NCBI GenBank assembly: GCA_011524605.1
Contig: WTKA01000074.1
Coordinates: 14,734-47,150 of the forward strand
Reading direction: 5' to 3'
Length of the DNA stretch: 32,417 nt
Source of the DNA: Hyphomicrobiales bacterium
GTDB lineage: Bacteria; Pseudomonadota; Alphaproteobacteria; Rhizobiales; WTKA01
The notes below the pieces were generated by a model. It ran no database searches. It was not told where the DNA came from and saw only the letters and a list, made by a program, of their open reading frames with translations. This document shows positions 9,854 through 20,863 of this stretch, piece after piece (the stretch's first letter is position 1; every line of letters begins with the position of its first letter). Made by a program: the position numbers and the translations under genes.

Positions 9854-10468
9854 ATGTATGTTCTTGGCTTAACAGGCTCCATGGGAATGGGGAAAAGTAC
9901 AACAGCTGTGATGTTTAGGCAGCATAATATTCCAGTCTATGATGCAGATGATATGGTGCATCAGCTTTATCAAACATCCGCAATTCGGCCTGTTCAGGAA
10001 ATATTACCCCATGTGATTGAGAATAGCCAAATTAATCGTGATAAATTAAAGCAGCATTTAGCTGAACATCCTGGTGATCTGCAAAAAATTGAAGCGATCA
10101 TTCATCCTCTTGTTCGCAAAGCGCAATTAAATTGGATGAATATTCAGGCAATGAAAGCTGAGAGACTTGTTGTGCTAGATATTCCGCTCTTGTTTGAAAC
10201 TGGTGGTGAAAAGCTCTGTGACGCTGTCATTGTCGTAACAACAGATGAAAAAACACAAATAAAACGGATTATGCAACGCAGAAAAATGACACTAAGCGAA
10301 GTTGATATTTTACTTTCAAGACAGATGAGTGATGCTGAAAAGCGGGCTAAGGCGGATTATATTATTGATACGAGTATTTCTCTAGAGGATGCCGCAAGCC
10401 AAGTTATTGACCTCCTAAAAAAATCCGCTGATTTTGTGCCAAGCAATCGCTGGAAAGAAGCTGTTTGA
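9854..10468 (+). CDS. coaE: dephospho-CoA kinase
   Basis: 204 aa; 'MYVLGLTGSMGMGKSTTAVMFRQHNIPVYDADDMVHQLY', 'VLDIPLLFETGGEKLCDAVIVV' and 'KRAKADYIIDT'. Confidence 0.96.
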   Translation: MYVLGLTGSMGMGKSTTAVMFRQHNIPVYDADDMVHQLYQTSAIRPVQEILPHVIENSQINRDKLKQHLAEHPGDLQKIEAIIHPLVRKAQLNWMNIQAMKAERLVVLDIPLLFETGGEKLCDAVIVVTTDEKTQIKRIMQRRKMTLSEVDILLSRQMSDAEKRAKADYIIDTSISLEDAASQVIDLLKKSADFVPSNRWKEAV

Positions 10469-10554
10469 AGATTTCTTTCAAGGAAAGCCATAAAGGGACG
10501 GGCACTATTTATTGTGATATATAATAATCTGATCTGACAGGAATTTAAAGAAAT

Positions 10555-11403
10555 ATGATTGATTTTAAAATGCTGGCCGTTGATTATAAAGATCAAAATT
10601 GCGCTGAAAATTTCACTAAATCTTTGCAGGAAACAGGCTTTGCCGTTTTAAAAAATCATCCAATCTCGCCTGCATTGATTGAAGATATGTATGAAGCTTG
10701 GCAAATATTCTTTAATTCAGAGGGTAAAAATGATTATCTGTTTGATCCTCAAATACAAGATGGCTTTTTCCCTTTTCGCTCAGAAAATGCGAAAGATAAT
10801 CCTATTAAAGATCTTAAAGAATTTTACCATATCTATCCCCATGGACGCATCCCTAAAGAGATAGAAGATTTATCGCGTCAATTTTATGATGCATTAGTGT
10901 CTCTTGGCGGGGAATTATTGGCTTGGGTTGATGCTTATAGCCCATTAGATATTAAGCAAAAATATAGTATGCCCTTGGCGAAGATGATCGAGGAAAGCCC
11001 ACAATCTTTATTGCGTATTTTGCACTATCCCCCCATTTCATCCGATGAAAACGAGGTTGGTGCTGTTCGAGCAGCAGCGCATGAGGATATCAATCTTATA
11101 ACTTTATTAGTCGCGGGGAGTGAGCCAGGGCTTGAGGCGCAAGATAGTCAAGGTCATTGGCACAAAGTGCCTTGTGATAGCGGCATGATAGCGGTTAATG
11201 TTGGTGATATGCTCGAAAAAACATCAGCAGGTTTTTATCCTTCAACGACGCACCGCGTTGTTAATCCTGCTAGGCAAGATAATCGTCCACGCTATTCAAT
11301 GCCCATGTTTATTGCGCCTAGGCCTGAAGTCTTGCTTGATGAGCATTATACTGCTCAATCTTATTTAGCAGAAAGACTTGCTGAAATTGGCTTAAAAGCT
11401 TAA
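10555..11403 (+). CDS. isopenicillin N synthase-like 2-oxoglutarate/Fe(II) oxygenase
   Basis: 282 aa; HxD...H facial triad ('AAHEDINLITLLVAGSEPGLEAQ' ... 'STTHRVVNP') and 'RPRYSMPMFIAPRPEV'. Confidence 0.87.
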   Translation: MIDFKMLAVDYKDQNCAENFTKSLQETGFAVLKNHPISPALIEDMYEAWQIFFNSEGKNDYLFDPQIQDGFFPFRSENAKDNPIKDLKEFYHIYPHGRIPKEIEDLSRQFYDALVSLGGELLAWVDAYSPLDIKQKYSMPLAKMIEESPQSLLRILHYPPISSDENEVGAVRAAAHEDINLITLLVAGSEPGLEAQDSQGHWHKVPCDSGMIAVNVGDMLEKTSAGFYPSTTHRVVNPARQDNRPRYSMPMFIAPRPEVLLDEHYTAQSYLAERLAEIGLKA

Positions 11404-11431
11404 ATATAGAAAAAACTAGACAGCAGGCGTT

Positions 11432-12295
11432 ATGAGTAACCCCATTTTATTTGATAAATCCTTATTAAGGCGGCGGCTAAGCCAATTACCAAGCAGAAAA
11501 ACGCGCAATGCATTTCTTGATGAAATGATGCAAGAAGATATATTAGAACGCCTTATCTTTATTGAAAGAGAATTTGAAAAAGCCGCGCTGATATCTCCTT
11601 TTTTAGATCTGAAAACAGCTTTAAATCAGCATCCGAAAATTAAAAGCCTTATTTGCGCCGCCCCCATTATTCATTCTCAGGCTAACATTATTGCGGAAGA
11701 AGAGCTTTGGCCTTTTGCTGCTCAGTCATTGTCGCTTATAATTTCAATGCATGGGTTGGCTTGTATGAATGATTTGCCAGGCGCATTGATTCAAATGAGA
11801 CAGTCTTTAAAGCCTGATGGGCTGTTGCTTGCCGCTTTTCTTGGTGGGGATAGCCTTTATGAGCTTAGAGATGTTTTATTAGAAGCAGAAAGTGTAATAA
11901 AGGGCGGTGCTGCGATGCGCGTGCATCCCATGGTCGAGGTTAAAGAGGCTGGAGCGTTATTACAACGTGCAGGCTTTGCTCTTCCTGTTGCAGATGTGGA
12001 AACTTATAAGGTTTCTTACGATAGCCTGTTTCATTTGCTCCATGATTTGCGCTCCATGGGGCTAACAAATATTTTGAATGAGCAGGTTTCAAGCGGACTA
12101 ACGAAAAATATTCTTTTTAAAGCCGCGCAAATTTATCAAGAAAAATATGGCTTGGAGGAGCAGGGGAAGATTGCTGCTACATTTCAGGTTATTTGGCTTT
12201 CTGGCTGGTCCCCACATGAAAGTCAGCAACAGCCGTTAAAGCCAGGGTCAGCAACCCATAAGATGGCAGATTTTTTGAAGCCATCTGATGAATAA
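11432..12295 (+). CDS. class I SAM-dependent methyltransferase (BioC/NDUFAF5-like)
   Basis: 287 aa; starts 'FDKSLLRRRLSQLP', then 'LDEMMQEDILERLIFIEREFEKAALIS' and 'LKPDGLLLAAFLGGDSLYELRDVLLEAE'. Characteristic of the NDUFAF5-like branch. Confidence 0.8.
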   Translation: MSNPILFDKSLLRRRLSQLPSRKTRNAFLDEMMQEDILERLIFIEREFEKAALISPFLDLKTALNQHPKIKSLICAAPIIHSQANIIAEEELWPFAAQSLSLIISMHGLACMNDLPGALIQMRQSLKPDGLLLAAFLGGDSLYELRDVLLEAESVIKGGAAMRVHPMVEVKEAGALLQRAGFALPVADVETYKVSYDSLFHLLHDLRSMGLTNILNEQVSSGLTKNILFKAAQIYQEKYGLEEQGKIAATFQVIWLSGWSPHESQQQPLKPGSATHKMADFLKPSDE

Positions 12296-12312
12296 AAGCA
12301 ATCTGCCAAATT
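12260..12312. terminator. possible bidirectional terminator between convergent genes
   Basis: Arms tggcagatt (12264-12272) / aatctgcca (12300-12308), plus an internal alternative gatggc...gccatc. Straddles the 3' ends of the converging genes. Confidence 0.35.
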
Positions 12313-14105
12313 TAACTATTAATATGGGTTGTTGCCATTGTGTAGTAGCGGCCTTTTGCATCCATTAGATTTTGATGATTACCACTTTCAACAAGCTTTC
12401 CTTTTTCAAGCACAAAAATATTATCGGCGTTTTTGATGGTTTGCAAGCGGTGAGCAATGATTAAAACAGTGCGCTTACCATGTAAATCATCGAGTGTTTT
12501 TTGAATGATTATTTCAGTTTCATTATCAAGCGCGGAAGTTGGCTCATCTAGAAGGAGAATAGGGGCTTTAGATAGCAGAGCGCGGGCTAAAGTAATCCGT
12601 TGTCTTTGCCCCCCAGACAGGCTGTCTCCTGCTTCGCCAACAAGGGTGTTAACACCGTTCTCTAATGTTTGTACATAGCGATCCAAGGCAACCTCTTTCA
12701 AAACCTGCATTATTGCTTCATCAGAGATATTCTCTTGACCGTAGCAAATATTATCGCGAATACTCATATCAAATAAAATCGGAGATTGGGTGACTAGAGC
12801 GCTCGCAGCTCGTGAATTATGCAGGGGAAGTTGTGAAATATCCTGACCATCAATGAGAACCTGGCCCTGATCTGGATCATAAAAACGCATGATAAGATTG
12901 AATATTGTTGTTTTGCCAGAGCCTGAAGTCCCAACAAGAGCAGCGCGGCTGCCCGCTCGAATGGTTAGGGAGAGATTATTAAAAAGATTTTGATCTGCTT
13001 CATAGTCAAAGAAAATATTATTGAGCTGAATATCCCCTTTTGTGAGCTTTTTGGTGGGGAGATCAGAGTTTTCACTAACATTTGGAATTTGATCTAAAAT
13101 CGTAAAGACGCGATTAGAGGCCGAGACCCCTTCTTGCAATGATGTTTGCAAAATCGCTAAAGATTTTAAAGGTTGATATAAAAGCATGACAGCTGTTAAA
13201 AAGCCCGTAAATTCGCCTGCTGTTAAAGAGCCGTCTATCCCTTGTCTCCCTGCGATATAAATTGCTAGAGCAAGACCAAAAGCAACAATGATTTCAGTGA
13301 TGGGCGAAGAAGCAGAGCGAATTCGAATCGCATTAATGCGGTGCGTAAAAGCATCGTTGATGGCAATTGTAATGCGAGCAAGCTCAAATTTTTCCATACC
13401 ATAAGCTTTAATCACGGGGATTGCACTCATTGTTTCAGAAAGAAGTGTTGAGGTATCAGCTGTTTTTTCCATTGTTTTTTTTGTTTCTCTACGCATTTTT
13501 TTACGTTGAGTGCCAAGAAAAACAATGGCGATAGGTAGCATAATTAAAATGCTGATGGATAGCTGCCAGTTAAGATAAACCATGTTGGCGAGCAGAACGA
13601 CTACTTTTAAAAAATTTTTCCCTAAGGCGACAAGAACCCTGGCTGCACTATCGCGAATAATTTCAGTGTCATGTAAAAAACTAGATTGCAAACGGCCTGA
13701 ATGAATGCTTTGCAGCCATCTAAGATCAGCTTTAGAAATTGCTTCAAAAATTTCAATTCGAATATCAGCAACGATACGAAATGCAACATAGGCCTCGGTA
13801 TTTGTCGCAATATATTCTGATAAGGCTTTTACGCCCATAATGAGAATAATCGCCAAGGGCAAATAGGTTAAAGCGGTTGTGTTTCTTTCAACAAATAAAT
13901 CATCAGTTATGCGCTGAATCAAGAGAGGGATAGCGCTTGTGGTTAGGGCAACAAAGAGCAGGGCAGTAAAAGAAATAAATAATATTTTCTTATGCGGTAA
14001 AATATAAGATTTTACCATGCGTTTCATGATTTGTTTGCTCGATAACCTATGCACATCTAGGCTATCTTGGCGCATGATCGGGCTTTGTGAAGTCTTAGAT
14101 GTCAC
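12312..14105 (-). CDS. ABC transporter, fused permease/ATPase (MsbA-like lipid/multidrug exporter)
   Basis: 597 aa; N-terminal TMD, Walker A 'GTSGSGKTT', signature 'LSGGQRQR', Walker B 'ILLLDEPTSALD' and H-loop 'AHRL'. Confidence 0.93.
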   Translation of the reverse strand: MTSKTSQSPIMRQDSLDVHRLSSKQIMKRMVKSYILPHKKILFISFTALLFVALTTSAIPLLIQRITDDLFVERNTTALTYLPLAIILIMGVKALSEYIATNTEAYVAFRIVADIRIEIFEAISKADLRWLQSIHSGRLQSSFLHDTEIIRDSAARVLVALGKNFLKVVVLLANMVYLNWQLSISILIMLPIAIVFLGTQRKKMRRETKKTMEKTADTSTLLSETMSAIPVIKAYGMEKFELARITIAINDAFTHRINAIRIRSASSPITEIIVAFGLALAIYIAGRQGIDGSLTAGEFTGFLTAVMLLYQPLKSLAILQTSLQEGVSASNRVFTILDQIPNVSENSDLPTKKLTKGDIQLNNIFFDYEADQNLFNNLSLTIRAGSRAALVGTSGSGKTTIFNLIMRFYDPDQGQVLIDGQDISQLPLHNSRAASALVTQSPILFDMSIRDNICYGQENISDEAIMQVLKEVALDRYVQTLENGVNTLVGEAGDSLSGGQRQRITLARALLSKAPILLLDEPTSALDNETEIIIQKTLDDLHGKRTVLIIAHRLQTIKNADNIFVLEKGKLVESGNHQNLMDAKGRYYTMATTHINS

Positions 14106-14195
14106 GAAAAAACCTGCCGCTTTTAGAAATGATATGAGCCAGCCATTTTAATATATTTAATATTTAAGCATGGCTTTGGGCAGCAAAAAAGAAAT

Positions 14196-14231
14196 AGCCT
14201 GATAGCATTATCAAAAAATACTTGTCAGGCT
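14196..14231 (-). terminator. hairpin downstream of the DUF4170 gene
   Basis: Arms agcctgata (14196-14204) / tgtcaggct (14223-14231), just 3' of the minus-strand stop at 14242. Confidence 0.45.
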
Positions 14232-14241
14232 CATTGGATTA

Positions 14242-14478
14242 TCATTCTTGCTCAGCTGTTGGATCTAAATAATAATGAAGAGGCACAATAAAATAGCGCA
14301 TCATAGCATTATCCACGGTGGATTGTGCTGCAGATTTCCAAGCATCATAGGCTTGGTGATAGTCAGCAAATATTCCAATGATATCCAATTTATCAGTGTT
14401 TTTAAAATTAATATTTTCTAACTGCTCTAATTCGCCGCCAAAAACAATGTGAAGGGGTTGCGTAGATGTTTTAGACAT
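14242..14478 (-). CDS. DUF4170 domain protein
   Basis: 78 aa; 'LHIVFGGELEQLE...DKLDIIGIFADYHQAYDAWKSAAQSTVDNAMMRYFIVPLH' matches the alphaproteobacterial DUF4170 pattern. Confidence 0.85.
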   Translation of the reverse strand: MSKTSTQPLHIVFGGELEQLENINFKNTDKLDIIGIFADYHQAYDAWKSAAQSTVDNAMMRYFIVPLHYYLDPTAEQE

Positions 14479-14559
14479 GAATAAATTCCTTATAAATTTC
14501 TTATAAATTCCCTATCATATAAGATAATAATATTAGATCTGCAATCAAATAGACCATTT

Positions 14560-15177
14560 TTACTGTAAATTGCTTACAGCTGATTTGAGCTCTGCAAGGG
14601 ATATTTCAAAAGCAATTGAAATATCAGGTGATAATGAATAGGTGAAAATCGCAGATCTACCTGCAAAAAATCGATTTAAAAGATCACTCGAGAGGGGTGT
14701 TTCTGTGATGCATCCGCCAGGCCAGCATTTAATGAAAGGCGTGTCGCCAACTTCCACACCATCAATATTTAATTTAAGCTTGTTGGGTAGAAAAACACCT
14801 AAAGGTGTCGTGACACGCATAAAAAAGCTGCCGTCATCTAAAAGCCTACCAATGGTAACGCCGATGCGCGCATTTTGGCGTTCTTTATTTTGGCTTTTTT
14901 GGACAAGGGCGCAAATTTCAGCGCTTGCTCCTGTTGGTGTTTCACACATGACATCCCAAGGCCCTACTCTACTTTTTAAAATTGACTGGGCGTTTGAAAG
15001 TTGCGGGGAAATAAAAAGAGCTAAAAAGGCGATGATAAAGATGATTCTATGCGTATTTTTTTTTCTCAATAAAGGGGTGTAGATCATTTCTAGCATTATC
15101 AAATTATCCTTAATTATAATAAAGGGACTATTATTTTTGAAAAAAGAGCATCTATTTAGGATATAAAATCCTTTCAA
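14560..15177 (-). CDS. invasion-associated locus B (IalB)-like periplasmic protein
   Basis: 'SRVGPWDVMCETPTGASAEICALVQKSQNKERQNARIGVTIGRL...FMRVTTPLGVFLPNKLKLNIDG..VGDTPFIKCWPGGCITE' is the IalB pattern. The annotated N-terminus may be too long; a start near 15096 leaves a normal signal peptide. Confidence 0.85.
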   Translation of the reverse strand: MKGFYILNRCSFFKNNSPFIIIKDNLIMLEMIYTPLLRKKNTHRIIFIIAFLALFISPQLSNAQSILKSRVGPWDVMCETPTGASAEICALVQKSQNKERQNARIGVTIGRLLDDGSFFMRVTTPLGVFLPNKLKLNIDGVEVGDTPFIKCWPGGCITETPLSSDLLNRFFAGRSAIFTYSLSPDISIAFEISLAELKSAVSNLQ

Positions 15178-15417
15178 CCCGTATAATAGCTTTTTAAACT
15201 CAAAAATTTATACAATATTTAAAATATTTCTAGCCTATCTTATAAACTTCTCGTATGAGAATTAGCTATAACAATGGCAAGGTGTGACGTAAAGGCTAGT
15301 TGAAAAAATAATATTGAAGTGATAGTGATTTCTCTAATTTTGGAAATTTGTCTTTTAAATACATTGCCAAGATAAACCGCATACAGCAAATACTTGATTT
15401 GAAGGGTTCACATAAAT

Positions 15418-16329
15418 ATGTCTGCAATGACTTCCCTATTCAGAGTGGTTTTAACTGCTCTCACAATGATAACAATATTCACTGGTTTGGCATTCGCTCA
15501 AAATGTCGGTATGCCAGTTGACAAGCAAACTGGTTTCCAAACCCCTGTTACGGGTGTGATGGAATTTATCGTGGATTTTGAAGGGGCGCTCAACTATCTC
15601 ATCATCTTCATAACGCTTTTTGTCTTTGCTCTTTTAGCCTATGTGATGGTCAAGTTCAGAGCCAGTAAAAATCAAGAGCCATCTAAGCGCACGCATAATA
15701 CTTTGCTTGAAGTTGCCTGGACTGCAATTCCTGTTTTAATTTTAATGGTAATGGCTATTCCTTCATTTCAGCTGTTATGGGATCAAAAAATTACACCAGA
15801 TGGCGAGCGTGAATATGCATACGCTGGTAAACTTCCTGCACCAGAAGTAACAATTAAAGCGATTGGCATTCAATGGGCTTGGGAATTTGAATATCCAGAC
15901 GAAGAAGAGCTTGCCTTTTCATCTTATATGAAAGCAGATGATGAGCTTGAAGAGGGTGAGCCTCGTTTGTTAAGTGTTGACAATCAGGTTGTCGTACCAG
16001 TGAATACCACTGTGCGCTTGCTGGTAACTTCTTCAGATGTATTGCACGCTTTTGCAATGCCTGCTTTTGGTGTGAAGGTTGATGCTGTGCCAGGGCGTAT
16101 TAATGAAACATGGTTCAACGTTAAAAAAGAAGGCATTTACTATGGTCAATGTTCTGAAATTTGCGGTAAAGATCATGCTTTCATGCCTATAGCCGTGCGT
16201 GTAGTGTCAAAAGATATTTATAACCAGTGGCTGAATGTAGCTAAGGTTGATATTGATGAAGCTGGTACGCTTCTAAAGCAGCTTGTTGCTGAAAACCAAA
16301 TTAAAACAGAGCGTCTAGCACGCCGTTAA
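15418..16329 (+). CDS. coxB: cytochrome c oxidase subunit II (CuA-containing)
   Basis: 303 aa; signal peptide, 'TLLEVAWTAIPVLIL', 'GIQWAWEFEYPD' and CuA motif 'YGQCSEICGKDHAFMPI'. Confidence 0.96.
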   Translation: MSAMTSLFRVVLTALTMITIFTGLAFAQNVGMPVDKQTGFQTPVTGVMEFIVDFEGALNYLIIFITLFVFALLAYVMVKFRASKNQEPSKRTHNTLLEVAWTAIPVLILMVMAIPSFQLLWDQKITPDGEREYAYAGKLPAPEVTIKAIGIQWAWEFEYPDEEELAFSSYMKADDELEEGEPRLLSVDNQVVVPVNTTVRLLVTSSDVLHAFAMPAFGVKVDAVPGRINETWFNVKKEGIYYGQCSEICGKDHAFMPIAVRVVSKDIYNQWLNVAKVDIDEAGTLLKQLVAENQIKTERLARR

Positions 16330-16340
16330 TCGATAATTAA

Positions 16341-18053
<1,713 letters not shown>

Positions 18054-18060
18054 TAAGATT

Positions 18061-18100
18061 ATTAAATGCGCTGCTTTAAATATTAAGTGGCGCATTTAAT
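18061..18100 (+). terminator. intra-operon hairpin between coxA and ctaB (attenuator, terminator or stability element)
   Basis: Perfect 11-bp arms attaaatgcgc (18061-18071) / gcgcatttaat (18090-18100). Confidence 0.6.
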
Positions 18101-18122
18101 CATGAATTTATTAAGAGTAAAA

Positions 18123-19085
18123 ATGACAGAAGACGTATCCAATTCAAATAAAGATTATGTGCCGAGCTATTATCCGCAGACTTCTGGGTCAGTTGGTGAT
18201 TTTTTTGCGCTATTGAAACCGCGTGTTATGTCATTAGTTATTTTTACTGCTCTTGTGGGTATTATTTTAGCACCCCAAGATATTGACCCATTTCTTGCTT
18301 TCATTTCTATTCTTTGTATCGCTTTGGGTGCTGGCGCTTCAGGTGCATTAAATATGTGGTATGAAGCAGATATTGACGCAGTGATGAAGCGGACAGAAAA
18401 TCGCCCTATTCCAAAAGGGTTGGTAGAGCGTCGCCAAGCTTTAGCCTTTGGCTTAATATTATCTTTCTTCTCTGTTTATGTTTTAGGCTTTCTAATTAAC
18501 TGGGTTGCAGCGGGATTACTTGCCTTCACAATTTTTTTCTATGCGGTTGTTTATACAGTATGGCTTAAACCAAACACGCCGCAAAACATCGTTATTGGCG
18601 GTGCGGCGGGGGCGTTGCCGCCTGTTGTTGGCTGGGCTTCAGTGACAGCTGATGTTTCGCTTTTCCCAATCATTTTATTTGCCATTATTTTTATGTGGAC
18701 GCCACCGCATTTTTGGGCATTGGCTTTGTTTAAGCAAACAGATTATGGTCGTGCAAATATCCCCATGATGCCAAATGTACGTGGTGAGGCTTCAACGCGC
18801 AAACAAATTTTTTACTATGCCCTTTCGCTTCTTCCTTTATCTCTTATGCCAACGCTGCTTGGTTATTCTGGTGTTGTTTACGGCTTAGTGGCTACTGTTT
18901 TAAGCCTGTTATTTATTAAATATGCTTATGCGGTTTTGAAGGAAAATGAAGCAAGCAATAATCAAGCTGCAAAAGGGCTGTTTAAATATTCGCTTTTCTA
19001 TTTAGCTATCATCTTTTTATTTTTAGTATTAGATCATCTTTTCTTCCAAGAGATTGTAGATCCGCTTGTATGGAGCTTTTTTTAA
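18123..19085 (+). CDS. ctaB: protoheme IX farnesyltransferase (heme O synthase)
   Basis: '[20 protein letters not shown]', '[25 protein letters not shown]' and '[12 protein letters not shown]'. The track ORF opens at 18087, inside the hairpin; in-frame ATGs at 18102 and 18123 are more plausible starts. Confidence 0.93.
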   Translation: MTEDVSNSNKDYVPSYYPQTSGSVGDFFALLKPRVMSLVIFTALVGIILAPQDIDPFLAFISILCIALGAGASGALNMWYEADIDAVMKRTENRPIPKGLVERRQALAFGLILSFFSVYVLGFLINWVAAGLLAFTIFFYAVVYTVWLKPNTPQNIVIGGAAGALPPVVGWASVTADVSLFPIILFAIIFMWTPPHFWALALFKQTDYGRANIPMMPNVRGEASTRKQIFYYALSLLPLSLMPTLLGYSGVVYGLVATVLSLLFIKYAYAVLKENEASNNQAAKGLFKYSLFYLAIIFLFLVLDHLFFQEIVDPLVWSFF

Positions 19086-19301
19086 ATGACTAAAGAACCT
19101 CAAACGATACAGGAATTTAATCAAAAGCGGACACACCGATCTTTTATGATTGCTTTCATTGTTATCGCGCTCGTTGTTTTTGTCTTTGCAGTTACTCTGA
19201 TTAGAGGGCCTGCTCTTATTGCAGAGCGCCCTTCTTATGGCATCGGGGGCCCTACACTCACAGAAGATAGCGTAGCTCCAGAAGCCGGGAATGGTGAATA
19301 A
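19086..19301 (+). CDS. small single-pass membrane protein in the cox cluster (CoxF-like position)
   Basis: 71 aa with one TM helix. Abuts the ctaB stop and overlaps ctaG by 1 nt (TAATG), consistent with translational coupling. Confidence 0.7.
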   Translation: MTKEPQTIQEFNQKRTHRSFMIAFIVIALVVFVFAVTLIRGPALIAERPSYGIGGPTLTEDSVAPEAGNGE

Positions 19302-19858
19302 TGTCTGAAATTCTATGTAGCCAAAATGATAATACAGCGAAAAAGCGTAAGACAGCACTTTATATTTTGCTATTTGGTATAACAATGCTCGCTATTTCTT
19401 ATGCTGCTGTCCCTTTATATGATTTATTTTGCCGTGTGACAGGCTATGGCGGCACGACATCCGTTGCTGAGGAAGCAAGCGGTGTTATATTAGATCAAAA
19501 TATAGGTGTTCGTTTTGATTCAAATACAGCTAATGGTCTTGGTTGGAATTTTAAACCTGTTACAAAAGAAGTTGATTTGAAAATTGGTGAAGTCATAACA
19601 ATTGAGTATGAAGCGACTAATCTTTCTAATGAAGTAAGTACAGGAACAGCGACCTTTAATGTGAGCCCTGAAGCGGCAGGCTATTATTTCAATAAGATTG
19701 AATGCTTTTGTTTTACAGAGCAACTGCTGCAGCCTGGTGAAACAGTTAGAATGCCTGTGAATTTTTTTGTTGATCCAGAAATTGTTGATGACATTGACGC
19801 GAATTGGATTAAAACAATAACACTCTCTTATACATTTTTCCCTAAAGATGATGTATAA
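19301..19858 (+). CDS. ctaG: cytochrome c oxidase assembly protein CtaG/Cox11
   Basis: 185 aa; 'AAVPLYDLFCRVTGYGGTT' and 'FNKIECFCFTEQLLQPGETVRMPVNFFVDPEI'. Confidence 0.95.
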   Translation: MSEILCSQNDNTAKKRKTALYILLFGITMLAISYAAVPLYDLFCRVTGYGGTTSVAEEASGVILDQNIGVRFDSNTANGLGWNFKPVTKEVDLKIGEVITIEYEATNLSNEVSTGTATFNVSPEAAGYYFNKIECFCFTEQLLQPGETVRMPVNFFVDPEIVDDIDANWIKTITLSYTFFPKDDV

Positions 19859-19922
19859 GCACATAAACAAAGCTCCTCATTGGGGTTAATAATAGTCTGC
19901 TCGTTATAACGGAGATAAAATT

Positions 19923-20801
19923 ATGGCAAGCGCGCACGAAACAAATCATGATTATCATATCGTGAACCCAAGTCCATGGCCTTTTGTTGGCTCAATGGGC
20001 GCTCTTATCATGGCAATTGGTGCTATTTTATTTATGCGTCAAACATCAGGTGCTGATTCTATAGAGATTGCAGGATATGAAGTTGCCACTTCTCCTTGGC
20101 TATTTGTTCTTGGTTTTGCAATTGTCTTAATCACAATGTTTGGCTGGTGGCGTAATGTAACCCATGAAGCTGAGGTAGAAAAAGCGCATACACCTGTGGT
20201 GCAGCTACATTTGCGTTATGGTATGATTTTATTCATTTTCTCAGAAGCAATGTTCTTTGTCGCTTGGTTCTGGGCTTATTTTGATGCCAGCCTATTTGCA
20301 GGAGAAGCGATTCAGCCATTACGGGTTGAAGCAACTGGTGGTGTATGGCCGCCCGTTGGTATTGAAACATTCGATCCTTGGCATTTGCCCTTAATGAATA
20401 CGCTTATTCTGTTAACTTCAGGTACTACAGTTACAGCGGCGCACCATTATCTTGTTGAAGGTAAAAAAGACTTATTTAAAAGATGGATGTGGGCAACAGT
20501 TGTTCTAGGTCTTATCTTCACTTACACTCAAGCGGTTGAATATCAGCATGCAACATTCGCATTTTCTGAGAATATTTACGGTGCTACATTCTTCATGGCA
20601 ACTGGTTTCCACGGCTTCCATGTTATTGTAGGCACGATATTCCTCTTCATTTGTTTAATGCGTGCTTATGCTGGTCATTTCAAGAAAGATCATCATTTTG
20701 GCTTTGAAGCAGCTGCATGGTATTGGCACTTTGTTGATGTTGTTTGGCTCTTCCTATTTGCTGTTATCTATGTTTTAGGTGCAGGGGCTAGCGCACACTA
20801 A
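19923..20801 (+). CDS. coxC: cytochrome c oxidase subunit III
   Basis: 292 aa; 'HDYHIVNPSPWPFVGSMGAL', 'RYGMILFIFSEAMFFVAWFWAYFDASL' and 'FHGFHVIVGTIFL...WYWHFVDVVWLFLF'. Confidence 0.97.
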   Translation: MASAHETNHDYHIVNPSPWPFVGSMGALIMAIGAILFMRQTSGADSIEIAGYEVATSPWLFVLGFAIVLITMFGWWRNVTHEAEVEKAHTPVVQLHLRYGMILFIFSEAMFFVAWFWAYFDASLFAGEAIQPLRVEATGGVWPPVGIETFDPWHLPLMNTLILLTSGTTVTAAHHYLVEGKKDLFKRWMWATVVLGLIFTYTQAVEYQHATFAFSENIYGATFFMATGFHGFHVIVGTIFLFICLMRAYAGHFKKDHHFGFEAAAWYWHFVDVVWLFLFAVIYVLGAGASAH

Positions 20802-20819
20802 CGAATTAAGTTGACGTTG

Positions 20820-20846
20820 AAAGGCCGGGTATATCCCGGCCTTTTT
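20820..20846 (+). terminator. Rho-independent terminator after coxC
   Basis: aaaggccggg tatat cccggccttttt: perfect 10-bp GC-rich stem followed by a T-run. Confidence 0.85.
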
Positions 20847-20863
20847 CAATTAAAGGGCATAAG

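Noticed and set aside
19029-19385. 118-aa antisense ORF across ctaB/small membrane protein/ctaG
   Set aside because: Spans three coupled sense genes; no domain and no ribosome-binding site seen.
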